Assembly (NCBI RefSeq): GCF_007830635.1
Contig: NZ_VLLA01000007.1
Location: forward strand, 186,001 to 250,000
Direction: 5' to 3'
From: Bradyrhizobium huanghuaihaiense
Lineage (GTDB): Bacteria > Pseudomonadota > Alphaproteobacteria > Rhizobiales > Xanthobacteraceae
DNA length: 64,000 nt
Of the stretch, positions 29,267 through 38,097 are shown piece after piece (position 1 is the first letter of the stretch; every line of letters begins with the position of its first letter). Both the position numbers and the translations under genes were made by a program. The notes under the pieces are model-generated. The model was not told the DNA's origin, searched no databases, and saw nothing but the letters and a program-made list of their open reading frames with translations.

Positions 29267-30595
29267 TTACGATGCGGTTCTGGGCTCGATCGGTTGCCAG
29301 ATGCTGATCTTGCGTGTCTCCGGCATCAGGAACAGCGCGAGCAGGAAGCACACCGCGGGGACCGCAATCGGGTAGATCAGCGCGTAGCCTATGCTTCCGG
29401 TCGCCGCGAAGGCCGCCGACGTGATGAACGGCACCAATCCGCCGCCCCAGCCGTTGCCGATGTGGTACGGCACCGACACCGACGTGTACCTGATCCTGCC
29501 GGGAAAGAATTCCGCCAGGAACGCGCCGACCGGCCCGTAGACCATCCCGACGTAGCAAACGAGGATGAAGATGATGAAGATCGCGGTCGGATAGTTGATG
29601 TTGCCGGGCTGCGTGACCGCTCCCAGCCACAGATACAGCGGATAATACGTGATCGCGGCGAGCAGCATGCCGCCCAGGATGACCGGCTTCCGGCCGATCT
29701 GATCCGACAGCCAGCCGAAGAAAATCAGGCTCGGTGTGGCAATCAGCAGCGCTGTACCCACGATGTAGGCGGAGGTCAGCGCGTCCACCTTGGAGACCTG
29801 CTGCAGGAAGTACAGCGCCCAGAACTGACCGCTGTACCAGACCACGCCCTGACCGATCAGGACCACAACGGCAATCCCGATGTATTTGATGTTCGAACTC
29901 AGGAAGGCCTCCTTCCAGGGGTTCCTGGTCATCTGCCCGCGAGCCTTGATCTCCTGGAAGATCGGCGTCTCCTGGAGCTGGAGACGGATATAGATGGCGA
30001 TGGCGACCAGCAGGAAGGACACCAGGAACGGAACGCGCCACGCCCATTCGTCGAACGCCTGATTGCCGAACCAAGTCCGTGTCAGGATGATCACTGCCAG
30101 GGACACGACGATGCCGAGAGTTGGCGAGGTCTGTAGCCAGCCGGTGTAGTAGCCGCGCTTGTCGTCCGGAACATGCTCTGCGACATAGGTGATGGCGCCG
30201 CCATATTCGCCGCCCAGACACAGACCCTGGATCATGCGCAAACCGAATAAAAGGAACGCCGCCGTCAGACCGATGGACTGGTAGGTCGGGATCAACCCGA
30301 TTGCCCCGGTGCCCAGTCCCATTCCGCTCAGCGTGATGAGGAACGTATATTTTCGTCCGACCCTGTCGCCCATCCATCCAAAGAGGAAGGCTCCCAGCGG
30401 GCGGATCAGGAAGCCCGCAGTGAACAGCGCGATCGTGCTGAGGAGGGCTGCAACCGGGTGGGACTGCTCGAAGAACTTGACCGACAGAACTGCGGCCAGG
30501 CTGCCAAAGATATAGAAATCATACCATTCGATGACGTTTCCCACCGACGCAGCAACAATCACGCGACGAAAATCGCTCGGTACTTGAACTGCCAT
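29267..30595 (-). CDS. MFS transporter, metabolite:H+ symporter (MHS) family
   Basis: A 12-helix proton symporter of 442 aa, related to ShiA/KgtP/ProP. The MHS signatures are NVIEWYDFYIFG near residue 20, GWMGDRVGRKYTF (loop 2-3), RMIQGLCLGGEYGGAITYVAEH and the repeat loop GWLSDQIGRKPVIL. MHS members import dicarboxylates, shikimate, betaines or aromatic acids; the substrate here cannot be told. AGGAG stands nine bases before the ATG. It is monocistronic, followed by a hairpin and preceded by a 386-bp gap. Confidence 0.92.
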   Translation of the reverse strand: MAVQVPSDFRRVIVAASVGNVIEWYDFYIFGSLAAVLSVKFFEQSHPVAALLSTIALFTAGFLIRPLGAFLFGWMGDRVGRKYTFLITLSGMGLGTGAIGLIPTYQSIGLTAAFLLFGLRMIQGLCLGGEYGGAITYVAEHVPDDKRGYYTGWLQTSPTLGIVVSLAVIILTRTWFGNQAFDEWAWRVPFLVSFLLVAIAIYIRLQLQETPIFQEIKARGQMTRNPWKEAFLSSNIKYIGIAVVVLIGQGVVWYSGQFWALYFLQQVSKVDALTSAYIVGTALLIATPSLIFFGWLSDQIGRKPVILGGMLLAAITYYPLYLWLGAVTQPGNINYPTAIFIIFILVCYVGMVYGPVGAFLAEFFPGRIRYTSVSVPYHIGNGWGGGLVPFITSAAFAATGSIGYALIYPIAVPAVCFLLALFLMPETRKISIWQPIEPRTAS

Positions 30596-30981
30596 GTGCT
30601 GCTCCTATCGAATTCAAACGCTACTCTTGGCGCTCTTCAGCGCCCATTCGCTCGCGGAGTACGTTTGGTGCGCGTCGCCACAGGCGAAAATTGCGAGTTG
30701 CGTCCGCAACGCCTAATCTCAGGGAGGCCTGAGCCATCTGAGAAGAGCTCCAGCGGTCTCTTCGGTACCGCGAGCTATCACGACCTGCCCGTCTGCCGGG
30801 GAGGCGGTGAAGCAGTGTAATCCCGCCGGGGCTGGCGTCTTATGAGACTTTCGGCTCAATCGATCTGAACCGAGGCTGACCCGTCCTGAGATGGAACGGG
30901 CGCCCATCGTGCCGGGCATTTTTGTCACGAACGAACGGAAAAGCCTCTCAGGCGTTGTGTGGGTCCAACGAGGAGCCCACT
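30596..30981. other. Intergenic region with no convincing gene
   Basis: This gap between the divergent MHS transporter and DUF2171 genes holds no recognised RNA. One minus-strand frame (30719-30928, 69 codons) lacks a ribosome-binding site and family resemblance, so I do not call it. The right end carries a candidate EcfG-type promoter, listed separately. Confidence 0.6.
30932..30956 (+). promoter_or_regulatory. Candidate EcfG (general stress) sigma promoter
   Basis: CGAAC, 16 bases, then CGTT: one mismatch from the alphaproteobacterial stress consensus GGAAC-N16/17-CGTT. It ends 25 bases before the DUF2171 start. The short leader and single mismatch make this a tentative call. Confidence 0.4.
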
Positions 30982-31215
30982 ATGCAGAACATCGCAGAGC
31001 ATATGGAAGTCATTGGCGCCGACGGCGTCCACGTCGGCACCGTTGATCGCGTCGAGGGCAACCGCATCAAGCTGACGAAGAAGGACAGCGGCGAGGGCAG
31101 CCACAAAGGCCATCATCACTTTATCGACAAGGGCCTCGTCGCCGGTGTCGAAGGCAACAAGGTGCGCCTGTCGGCCAAGGCGGATGTCGCCGTGACGATG
31201 GAAGAGGAAAAGTAG
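30982..31215 (+). CDS. DUF2171 small protein
   Basis: A 77-aa soluble protein with the DUF2171/PRC-barrel-like pattern: HMEVIGADGVHVGTVDRVEG, NRIKLTKKDS, a histidine cluster KGHHHFIDKGLV, then EGNKVRLSAKAD. Similar proteins are common and multi-copy in Bradyrhizobium and are often stress-induced; the function is unknown. ATG 30982 follows GAGGAGCCCACT. It is monocistronic. Confidence 0.8.
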   Translation: MQNIAEHMEVIGADGVHVGTVDRVEGNRIKLTKKDSGEGSHKGHHHFIDKGLVAGVEGNKVRLSAKADVAVTMEEEK

Positions 31216-31308
31216 GGCGCACCCTCTTCGTTCCTGATCTGTACCGCTATTCGTCCGCCTGCACGTTCCGGTAGCCTCTGAGCCTGTCGCGTATCATAAG
31301 GTGCAGGA

Positions 31309-33591
31309 ATGGCGGAGGCGGGCCGGCCGCAGCGTGTCTCGCAAGGGATCGCAGGAACCTGGCCGGCGGGGCGCTCCGCGTCCGCTGGCGGCCTTGCACC
31401 CGCAGACTTCGACCTCTGGTCCGCGATCGCCGGGACATTGCGCCAATGGGCCAGCGCCGAGGCCGGCGCGGGCCGGCTGTTGCCGTGGGTCCCCGTCGCT
31501 TTCGGCAGCGGCATCGGACTCTACTTTGCGGCCGACCACGAGCCGGTGCTGTGGGTCGTTGCCACAACGGCGATCGCGCTGCTGCTCGGCGCCGTCCTGG
31601 TGCGGCGGAGCCGGCTGTTTGCCCCTGCGATCATGATCGCGGCGGTTGCGGCCGGCTTTGCCGTCGCCACCTGGAAGACGGCGCGGATCGCGCACACCGT
31701 TCTGGCAAAGCCGCTCTATTCAGTGTCGTTGTCGGGCTTCGTCGAGACGCGCGACATCCGCGAGCGCACCGATCGCTTCGTGCTGCGCGTCACCGCGATG
31801 GAGGCGCAGCGCAGCGACATCAAGTTGGAGCGCGTGCGGCTCTCGGTTCGCAAGGGGACAGCGCCCGAGGTCGGCAGCTTCGTGCAGCTCAAGGCGCGGC
31901 TGATGCCGCCGATCTCGCCGGTGCGCCCCGGCAGCTACGATTTCTCGCGCGACATGTTCTTCCAGGGCATCGGTGCCTCGGGCTTCGTGATGGGCGCCAT
32001 CACGGCTTCGGTGCCGCCGGAGACCGGCGGCTTGCGGCTGCGCTACGCCGCCTTCATGCAGGGCCTGCGCGATGCGATCGACGCGCGCATCCGTGCCGTG
32101 CTCGAAGGCGACAACCGCGCGATCGCGACTGCGCTCTTGACCGGCCGGCGCGATGCCATCACGACGCCCGTCAACGACGCGATGTTCGTCTCGGGGCTCG
32201 GCCACGTGCTGTCGATCTCCGGCTATCACATGGCGGTGGTTGCCGGCGTCGTGTTCTTCGCGGTGCGCGCGCTGCTGGCCTTGATCCCGGGACTGGCGGT
32301 CGGCTTCCCCATCAAGAAATGGTCGGCGGCTGCAGCGCTGGTTGCCGCGGCGTTTTATCTTCTGCTCTCGGGCGCGGAGGTTGCTACGCAACGCTCGTTC
32401 TTCATGACCGCGGTGGTGCTGATCGCCGTCATGGTCGATCGCCGCGCCATCACCTTCCGCACGCTGGCCGTGGCCGCGCTGATCGTGCTCGCGGTGGCGC
32501 CGGAGGCGCTGGTTCACCCCAGTTTCCAGATGTCGTTTGCGGCAACGCTCGGGCTGGTGGCGCTGGTGCAGATCGGCATGCCGAACCTGTTTGCCTCGCC
32601 CGACCATTCCGCGACCGCGCGCATCGCGCTGTGGGGCGGCCGCGAGATCGCGATGCTGTTCCTGGCCTCGCTGATCGCGGGGCTTGCGACCACGCCCTAT
32701 GCTGCCTTCCACTTCCACCGCGTCACGCCTTACGGCGTGCTCGCCAATCTCGGCGCGATGCCGGTGGTCTCGGCGCTGGTGATGCCGGCCGGATTGTTGG
32801 GCTTGCTCGCTGCTCCCTTCGGGCTCGATGGCGTGTTCTGGTGGCTGATGGGGATCGGCATCGACTGGATGGTCGTGGTGTCGCGTTGGGTGGCGGCACT
32901 GCCCGGCGCGGTCGGCCGCATCCCGGCGTTCGGCATCGCGCCGCTGATCGCGGCCAGTCTCGGCATCATTGTCATGGGTCTCTTGCGTACGCCGCTGCGC
33001 TGGTCAGGCGGGCTGGTGCTGCTGGCTGCGATCCTCTGGGGCCTGTCGGCGCGGCCGCCGGATATCCTGATCGCCGGAGACGGCCAAAGCGTTGCGGTGC
33101 GGGGCAGGGACGGACACCTGCACATGATCCGGGCTGGCAAGGACAGCTTTCTGCTGAAGGAGTGGCTGGCAGCCGACGCTGACCCGCGCGATGCCGCCAA
33201 TGGTACGCTGGCCGACGGCGTGTCGTGCGACGAGGCCGGCTGCGTGACGCCGCTTGCCGACGGGCGCCTCGTCGCGCTGGCCTTGCGCATCGATGCGCTG
33301 GCGGACGATTGCAGCCGCGCCGCGCTGGTGGTGACGGCCCGGCCGGCTGCGCCGGATTGCGCGGCGATGGTGGTGGACCGGCAGCGCCTTGCCGCGCAGG
33401 GCGCATTGGCGCTGACACGGCGGGGCGACGGCTTTGCGGTGCAGACGGTCAAGGCAAGAGGCGCAGACCGCCCATGGGCGCCGGCAACCGCCGGCGAAGG
33501 CGATTTCGGCGCGAGCCTTGCGCCGCCGGCGGCGGTGCCCCGTAGCCGGGATGCGACGCCGTCCGAGGCGGACATGCAGGCTGAGGATTGA
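31309..33591 (+). CDS. comEC: ComEC/Rec2-family membrane protein
   Basis: ComEC forms the inner-membrane channel for single-stranded DNA uptake in natural transformation. The protein is 760 aa: a cytosolic start, two early membrane helices, an N-terminal OB-like DUF4131 domain (to about 250), then the competence domain with SGLGHVLSISGYHMAVVAGVVF and about ten helices. The C-terminal part (from about residue 585) is where a metallo-beta-lactamase domain usually sits; no HxHxDH motif is visible, so it looks degenerate, as in other alphaproteobacteria. The end is nine bases from a convergent gene. Confidence 0.88.
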   Translation: MAEAGRPQRVSQGIAGTWPAGRSASAGGLAPADFDLWSAIAGTLRQWASAEAGAGRLLPWVPVAFGSGIGLYFAADHEPVLWVVATTAIALLLGAVLVRRSRLFAPAIMIAAVAAGFAVATWKTARIAHTVLAKPLYSVSLSGFVETRDIRERTDRFVLRVTAMEAQRSDIKLERVRLSVRKGTAPEVGSFVQLKARLMPPISPVRPGSYDFSRDMFFQGIGASGFVMGAITASVPPETGGLRLRYAAFMQGLRDAIDARIRAVLEGDNRAIATALLTGRRDAITTPVNDAMFVSGLGHVLSISGYHMAVVAGVVFFAVRALLALIPGLAVGFPIKKWSAAAALVAAAFYLLLSGAEVATQRSFFMTAVVLIAVMVDRRAITFRTLAVAALIVLAVAPEALVHPSFQMSFAATLGLVALVQIGMPNLFASPDHSATARIALWGGREIAMLFLASLIAGLATTPYAAFHFHRVTPYGVLANLGAMPVVSALVMPAGLLGLLAAPFGLDGVFWWLMGIGIDWMVVVSRWVAALPGAVGRIPAFGIAPLIAASLGIIVMGLLRTPLRWSGGLVLLAAILWGLSARPPDILIAGDGQSVAVRGRDGHLHMIRAGKDSFLLKEWLAADADPRDAANGTLADGVSCDEAGCVTPLADGRLVALALRIDALADDCSRAALVVTARPAAPDCAAMVVDRQRLAAQGALALTRRGDGFAVQTVKARGADRPWAPATAGEGDFGASLAPPAAVPRSRDATPSEADMQAED

Positions 33592-33600
33592 GGAGGCGGG

Positions 33601-34542
33601 CTACAGGTACCACGCCAGCACGGCGTCGAGCCCGGCGCTCCCGATCACCGGCAAGGCAACCATCTGGCTCAGCCCGGACGCGCGGGCTTCGGCCGCGGCG
33701 ATCGATTTGTCATGCGCGAGATCATCGTTGAGCGCAGGCATCCCCGTGGCCCAGGCGCCGCCGATGCTGCCGTCGCCCCTCGTGATGGACTTGTCCGCAT
33801 AGAGCGCGACAAGATCGGTCTGGGCGCTGCAATCGCCGGCGCGGAAGACCAGCGCAGAACGAGCCTCATCCGGCCCCCAGATCTCGAAGCGCCGCGCAAT
33901 TGGCGTTGCCTGCGCGGAGAGGAAGGTCAGCACCCAGGTCTGGTCGGTGCCGGTCCGGTAGGGAACGCCGACGCCGAGATTGATCCCGACCTCGGCGGCG
34001 TCTTCCCAGCGCAGAAAGCTCTTGGCGTTGTGCAGGTCCTTGATGATCAGCGGCAGGCCGGCTTTCCAGGTGCGTCCGGGCAGGCCGAAGCCGCGCGGAA
34101 ACCTGGTGTGGCGCGAGTTGAACTCGAACATGTCGGCGGTGCCATAGTAGCCGTCGACGAGGCCCATCTCGTGGGAGGTATCGGGGTCGTTGTGCCAGAG
34201 CTCGATCGCGCCGACATGCGCCTCGTCGTCGCCGCAGAACAGGACCATCACGGCTTGCAGGAATTCGCCTGAAAATACCGGCACCGCCACGCCGCAAGTC
34301 AGGCCCGCGGCGAGGGCCTGGTCGGTCCGTTTGAAATAGGAGTTGGCGAATTTGGTGAGGATGACGGGGTGGCCGGAAGCCCAGGCCTTGCCGGGAAGCC
34401 CCTCATCCCGACCGAAGCGCAGCTCTTCACTTGCGGCCTTGAACGCGGACAGCCCTTCGCCGTAGAGGCCCCCGCCGAATTCCAGCCGCGTACGCGTCCG
34501 GTCGGGCACCCAGAGTTCAACGACGCGAATGAAGGTCTTCAT
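33601..34542 (-). CDS. Protein of three tandem GAF-like repeats
   Basis: This 313-aa soluble protein is three repeats of about 105 residues. Each begins with an (E/R)-hydrophobic-W-x-(P/N)-D element (ELWVPD at 9, ELWHND at 115, EIWGPD at 220). Each has a G-(L/S)-(P/I)-G-x-(A/T)-W-x-x-G-x-P signature: GLPGKAWASGHP at 48, GLPGRTWKAGLP at 153, GSIGGAWATGMP at 258. The exact 105-residue spacing indicates internal duplication of a GAF-like sensory unit. No output domain is seen. Ligand unknown. ATG 34542 is preferred to the longer frame to 34608. It is convergent with comEC. Confidence 0.75.
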   Translation of the reverse strand: MKTFIRVVELWVPDRTRTRLEFGGGLYGEGLSAFKAASEELRFGRDEGLPGKAWASGHPVILTKFANSYFKRTDQALAAGLTCGVAVPVFSGEFLQAVMVLFCGDDEAHVGAIELWHNDPDTSHEMGLVDGYYGTADMFEFNSRHTRFPRGFGLPGRTWKAGLPLIIKDLHNAKSFLRWEDAAEVGINLGVGVPYRTGTDQTWVLTFLSAQATPIARRFEIWGPDEARSALVFRAGDCSAQTDLVALYADKSITRGDGSIGGAWATGMPALNDDLAHDKSIAAAEARASGLSQMVALPVIGSAGLDAVLAWYL

Positions 34543-34765
34543 CGAACGTGTCCGCCGCCTCAAGCCTTTTGGCAGCATCGGCCATTTGCCTGCGGAACGG
34601 ACGTTCAAAATTCAGGCAGGGCAGCGCAAACTTCGTGCGACGGAGAAGAGCGGCGGCTGATCCGGCGAAGGTATTTTCGAAGATGCAAACCACACCACGT
34701 CGCCGGCCACGGCCGGCGATGGCGATTTCAATCATGGCCCGACCCGCGAGCCGGGGCAGCTACGA

Positions 34766-35197
34766 TCAGCCGATCGGCAGGCGTGTGATCGTCGGCCTGT
34801 CGGCGATGGTCTGCGGCTTGTGCTCGCGCTCGCCGAGTGGCTGGGTCACCGGCAATTGCAGCACGGTTGCGCGCTGGCCTTCGACGAGCTGAGTCACCAG
34901 CACGTATTTGCCGTCGGGAAATTCGATCGCATCGTGATGGCGATCCGGAATGTGCGGGTCGATCTTGCCGAACTTGCCGACGCGCGAGTTGATGGTGCGC
35001 GTCCAGATCCAGCGATTGTCGTAGCGGACGTTGTCGGCGAAGGCGAGCTCCGTTCCCGGCAGCAGGCATACCGCGACGGACATGTCGGCTTCGGAGGCGA
35101 AGCCGCGTGTCGAGGTGCCGCGGAAGGTTGTCGTGACGATCGTCTCGCCGACTTCGGCGGGACGCGTCGCGACGGCGTGCAGGCTGTAGTCACACAT
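34766..35197 (-). CDS. Conserved protein of unknown function, MCDYSLH type
   Basis: A 143-aa soluble protein beginning MCDYSLHAVATRPAEVGE. It has GFASEADMSVAVCLLPGTELAF and DPHIPDRHHDAIEFPDGKYVLVT, and a C-terminal region of basic and proline-rich sequence. I recall this as a conserved hypothetical family in Bradyrhizobium; the D-x-H-H and DAIEFPDG segments could bind metal (inference). GAGGAG precedes ATG 35197 at eight bases, which rules out the longer frame to 35329. Confidence 0.75.
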   Translation of the reverse strand: MCDYSLHAVATRPAEVGETIVTTTFRGTSTRGFASEADMSVAVCLLPGTELAFADNVRYDNRWIWTRTINSRVGKFGKIDPHIPDRHHDAIEFPDGKYVLVTQLVEGQRATVLQLPVTQPLGEREHKPQTIADRPTITRLPIG

Positions 35198-35394
35198 CGG
35201 GGTGCTCCTCATTCGAAGATAGCGACCCGCGCCTCTTGTCGAGGCACAAGCCTCTATCAGAGTGGAAGCATACAACGGTCTGCTTGGTTGTGGGCAAATC
35301 TGCGGCTTGGCTCCGCAGGCTGCCATCACAATATCTTTTTCAGATGCACGAGGAACAAAGCCCGCTTCCGTGCATTCTGCGAGCTTCTTCTTCG

Positions 35395-35592
35395 TCAGCG
35401 GCCAGCAGGTGCCGACCAGCCCGAATACGGCCAGGCCGGTTGCGACTGCTGTGCAACGGCGTCGCGTGCGTTGCGCAATTGCTCACGCGCTGGCGTCGTC
35501 TTGCGGACATGATGCGATCGTGCGGCGACGGCCGGTGACACTGACGTTGCGATCAGCGCCATCGCGACGGTGCTCAAGACGATCTTGCGCAT
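35395..35592 (-). CDS. Small exported basic peptide
   Basis: A 65-aa precursor with a clear signal peptide (MRKIVLSTVAMALIATSVSPAVAA, cleavage likely after AVAA), leaving about 40 residues: RSHHVRKTTPAREQLRNARD, then glutamine, tryptophan and proline. GAGGAG stands seven bases upstream. No family recognised. A 5' hairpin (arms CGCAAAGC and GCTTTGCG, 35620-35642) lies in the leader. It sits between the unknown gene and lexA, convergent to neither. Confidence 0.7.
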   Translation of the reverse strand: MRKIVLSTVAMALIATSVSPAVAARSHHVRKTTPAREQLRNARDAVAQQSQPAWPYSGWSAPAGR

Positions 35593-35713
35593 GGTTGTCT
35601 CCTCGGTTTCTCAAAGGCCCGCAAAGCGATGCGTGCTTTGCGCGGCGTGCCGAGGATCTAGCGCGGGGGAGGTGGCCGGATAATCTGTGCAGAACCAGAA
35701 AGACTATCCAGCC

Positions 35714-35735
35714 GGAGCGGACAATGATCCGCTCC
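35714..35735 (-). terminator. Hairpin downstream of lexA
   Basis: Perfect 8-bp arms GGAGCGGA and TCCGCTCC with a 6-base loop, about 40 bases after the lexA stop. No T-run, so terminator function is uncertain. Confidence 0.4.
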
Positions 35736-35777
35736 AATCGTTTAGGCGCGGTCGCCAACTGGCACCGCGGGATGCAC

Positions 35778-36479
35778 CTAGTACTTCCGGTACAGGCCGA
35801 TCAGCTTGCCCTGAATCTTCACCCGGTTGGGCGGCAGGATGCGGACCTCATAGGCGGCGTTGGCGGGCTCGAGCGCGATCGATGCGCCGCGGCGGCGGAA
35901 GCGCTTCAGCGTTGCTTCCTCGTCGTCGATCAGCGCCACCACGATGTCACCGGTGTCGGCGCTCTCGTTGCGCTGGATCAGCGCCATGTCGCCGTCGAGG
36001 ATGCCGGCTTCCACCATCGAATCGCCGCGCACTTCGAGGGCGTAGTGCTCGCCGGAGCCGAGCATGTCAGGCGGTACACTGATAGTGTGGCTGCGGGTCT
36101 GCAGCGCCTCGATCGGCGTGCCGGCCGCGATACGGCCCATGACGGGCACGGCGACGGGACGCTCACCCTCGTCAGCCGGCGGGCTGGAGGTCGTGCGCAC
36201 CTTGCCGAGATTGCCTTCGATGACGCTCGGCGTGAAGCCGCGGCGGCTGCCGGCAGCCGCCTGGAGCTCGGGCAGCTTGATGACCTCGATCGCGCGGGCG
36301 CGGTTGGGCAGGCGCCGGATGAAGCCGCGCTCCTCGAGCGCGGTGATCAGGCGATGGATGCCCGATTTCGAGCGCAGATCGAGCGCGTCCTTCATCTCGT
36401 CGAAGGAAGGCGGCACGCCGCTTTCCTTCAGTCGCTCGCTGATGAACCGCAGGAGCTCGTATTGTTTGCGCGTTAACAT
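35778..36479 (-). CDS. lexA: SOS repressor LexA
   Basis: LexA represses DNA-damage genes and self-cleaves when bound to RecA filaments. The protein is 233 aa, the normal alphaproteobacterial length. An N-terminal winged helix (MLTRKQYELLRFISERL, FDEMKDALDLRSKSGIHRLI) precedes an S24 peptidase domain with the Ala119-Gly120 cleavage bond, catalytic Ser154 (RGDSMVEAGI) and Lys192. Start 36479 matches family; the frame is open to 36548. An SOS box lies 101 bases upstream, so the gene is autoregulated. moeA is upstream on the same strand. Confidence 0.96.
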   Translation of the reverse strand: MLTRKQYELLRFISERLKESGVPPSFDEMKDALDLRSKSGIHRLITALEERGFIRRLPNRARAIEVIKLPELQAAAGSRRGFTPSVIEGNLGKVRTTSSPPADEGERPVAVPVMGRIAAGTPIEALQTRSHTISVPPDMLGSGEHYALEVRGDSMVEAGILDGDMALIQRNESADTGDIVVALIDDEEATLKRFRRRGASIALEPANAAYEVRILPPNRVKIQGKLIGLYRKY

Positions 36480-36579
36480 CTCGACCAAAATCCCCCGGTT
36501 GATGTCGTTCGATTCCGAGACGCTCAGTTCAGCGATAAGCCGCTGCATGCTCGAAACAAATCATGAACGGACACTATAT

Positions 36580-36594
36580 GTTCGATACATGTTC
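36580..36594 (-). promoter_or_regulatory. SOS box (LexA operator) upstream of lexA
   Basis: GTTC, seven bases, GTTC: an exact match to the alphaproteobacterial SOS box GTTC-N7-GTTC (read here on the + strand). It sits in the lexA-moeA gap, 101 bases from the lexA start. Confidence 0.8.
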
Positions 36595-36655
36595 CGCAAC
36601 TGCTTAATTTACCGTGAACGCGACAAAGTTCGCGGAACGCGTGTGGTGACAGCGT

Positions 36656-37867
36656 TCATACGGGCAGCAGCAGCACCTCGCAGGGCGAGCCGGCTTCGGC
36701 CTTGGGCGCGAACGGCGCGCGCACGAGAAGTGCCTGTGCCGCAGCGAGATTCGCAAGCAGCGAAGAATCCTGGTGATTGACGGGCAGGGCCATGAGCGTG
36801 CCGTCGTCGCGCCGCTCCAGGCGCGTGCGAAGATAATCCTCGCGCTGGTCGTTGGCATTGAGGTCGCGGCCGAGCACGGCGTGCTCGCGGCGATGATGAA
36901 TCACCGAGCGGCCCGACAGCGCGCGAATCAACGGCACCATGAACAGGAAAGCGCAGACGTAGGATGACACGGGATTGCCGGGCAGGCCGATGACGCGCAT
37001 CGCGCCGAGCCGGCCGTGCATCATCGGCTTGCCCGGCCGCATCGCGATCTTCCAGAACGACATCGCGATGCCCTCGGCCTTGAGCGCCTGCTGGACCAGA
37101 TCGTGGTCGCCGACCGAGGCGCCGCCGCTCGTGATCAGGATGTCGGCGCCGCTCTCGCGGGCCCGGCGGATCCCGGCGGCGGTGGCTTCCAGCGTGTCGG
37201 CGGCAACCCCGAGATCGACGGTATCGGCGCCCTCCTGGCGGGCGAGCGCGTGCAGGGCGTAGCCGTTGGAGTAGACGATCTGGCCGGGGCCGGGCGTTGC
37301 GCCCGGCATCACCAGCTCGTCGCCGGTGGCGAGGATCGCGACCTTGGGACGGCGTTGGACCGGAAGGTGCGGGTGATTCATCCCGGCGGCGAGTGCGAGA
37401 TCGCGCTCGGTGAGCCGGGCTCCCTTGCGCAGCAGCACGTCGCCCTCGGCAAAGTCGACCCCGGCGCGCCGGATGTGCCGTCCGGGAATCGCCGCTTCCT
37501 TGATCGTGATGCGCTTGCCGTCAGCGACCGTATCCTCCTGGATCACGACCGCATCCGCGCCGGCGGGAACGACGCCGCCGGTGAAGATCCGGACCGCTTC
37601 GCCGGCGCCGACCGACCCGGCAAATGGCCGCCCGGCCGCGACCTCGCCGATCACCGTCAGTTGGGAATCGATCGTCGCCGCGTCGGCCGTGCGCACGGCA
37701 TAGCCGTCCATCGCCGACATCGCCTGCGGCGGCTGCGTACGCCGCGCCGCGATGTCGCGCGCCAGCACGCGGTGGTAGGCCTGGTCGAGGGGGACCGTCT
37801 CCTCAGGCAGCGGCTCCGCGCCGGCAAGCACCGCGGCAAGCGCGTCAGATACCGGCATCAAAGCCAC
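36656..37867 (-). CDS. moeA: Molybdopterin molybdenumtransferase MoeA
   Basis: MoeA inserts molybdenum into molybdopterin-AMP to complete the molybdenum cofactor. The protein is 403 aa. The substrate and Mg region SAMDGYAVRTADA is near residue 50, VIQEDT follows, and the MPT-binding domain has LITSGGASVGDHDLV and GLPGNPVSSYV. The start is a GTG at 37867, chosen over the ATG at 37858 because AGGAG is nine to ten bases from it. Its usual partner moaC is 7.4 kb away at 45224. Confidence 0.94.
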   Translation of the reverse strand: MALMPVSDALAAVLAGAEPLPEETVPLDQAYHRVLARDIAARRTQPPQAMSAMDGYAVRTADAATIDSQLTVIGEVAAGRPFAGSVGAGEAVRIFTGGVVPAGADAVVIQEDTVADGKRITIKEAAIPGRHIRRAGVDFAEGDVLLRKGARLTERDLALAAGMNHPHLPVQRRPKVAILATGDELVMPGATPGPGQIVYSNGYALHALARQEGADTVDLGVAADTLEATAAGIRRARESGADILITSGGASVGDHDLVQQALKAEGIAMSFWKIAMRPGKPMMHGRLGAMRVIGLPGNPVSSYVCAFLFMVPLIRALSGRSVIHHRREHAVLGRDLNANDQREDYLRTRLERRDDGTLMALPVNHQDSSLLANLAAAQALLVRAPFAPKAEAGSPCEVLLLPV

Positions 37868-38001
37868 GGGTGAAAACTCCTGCTGAGCACGTTCGGCAAA
37901 TCGGCGGCGAGAGTTCTAGCCGAGTGCGGCCGCAGAGGCAAAACAGGGGAGATGCAGGATGATTCAGCCTGCGTCGTTCGCTCTATCGCGAAAGATGGAC
38001 G

Positions 38002-38094
38002 TCAAATCCGCCGCGGCATGATCCGGAAGGCGAGGCAGACCGGCACGAGGACGGCCATGGCAAGCACGAGAAGAACGAGCGCCACGGCCAGCAT
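38002..38094 (-). CDS. 30-aa single-span membrane peptide, translationally coupled
   Basis: A 30-codon frame starts three bases past the stop of the next gene upstream, with GGGAG eight bases before the ATG. It encodes one hydrophobic helix (MLAVALVLLVLAMAVLVPV) followed by a basic tail (FRIMPRRI). Too short for automated gene calling, but spacing, ribosome-binding site and membrane amphipathy support it. It could modulate a membrane partner; function unknown. Confidence 0.6.
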   Translation of the reverse strand: MLAVALVLLVLAMAVLVPVCLAFRIMPRRI

Positions 38095-38097
38095 CGG

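Noticed and set aside
30719..30928. 69-codon minus-strand frame in the DUF2171 upstream gap
   Set aside because: Weak start context and no family; kept only as a note in the gap entry.
34517..34735. 72-codon minus-strand frame upstream of the triple-repeat gene
   Set aside because: No ribosome-binding site, and it overlaps the start of a better-supported gene.
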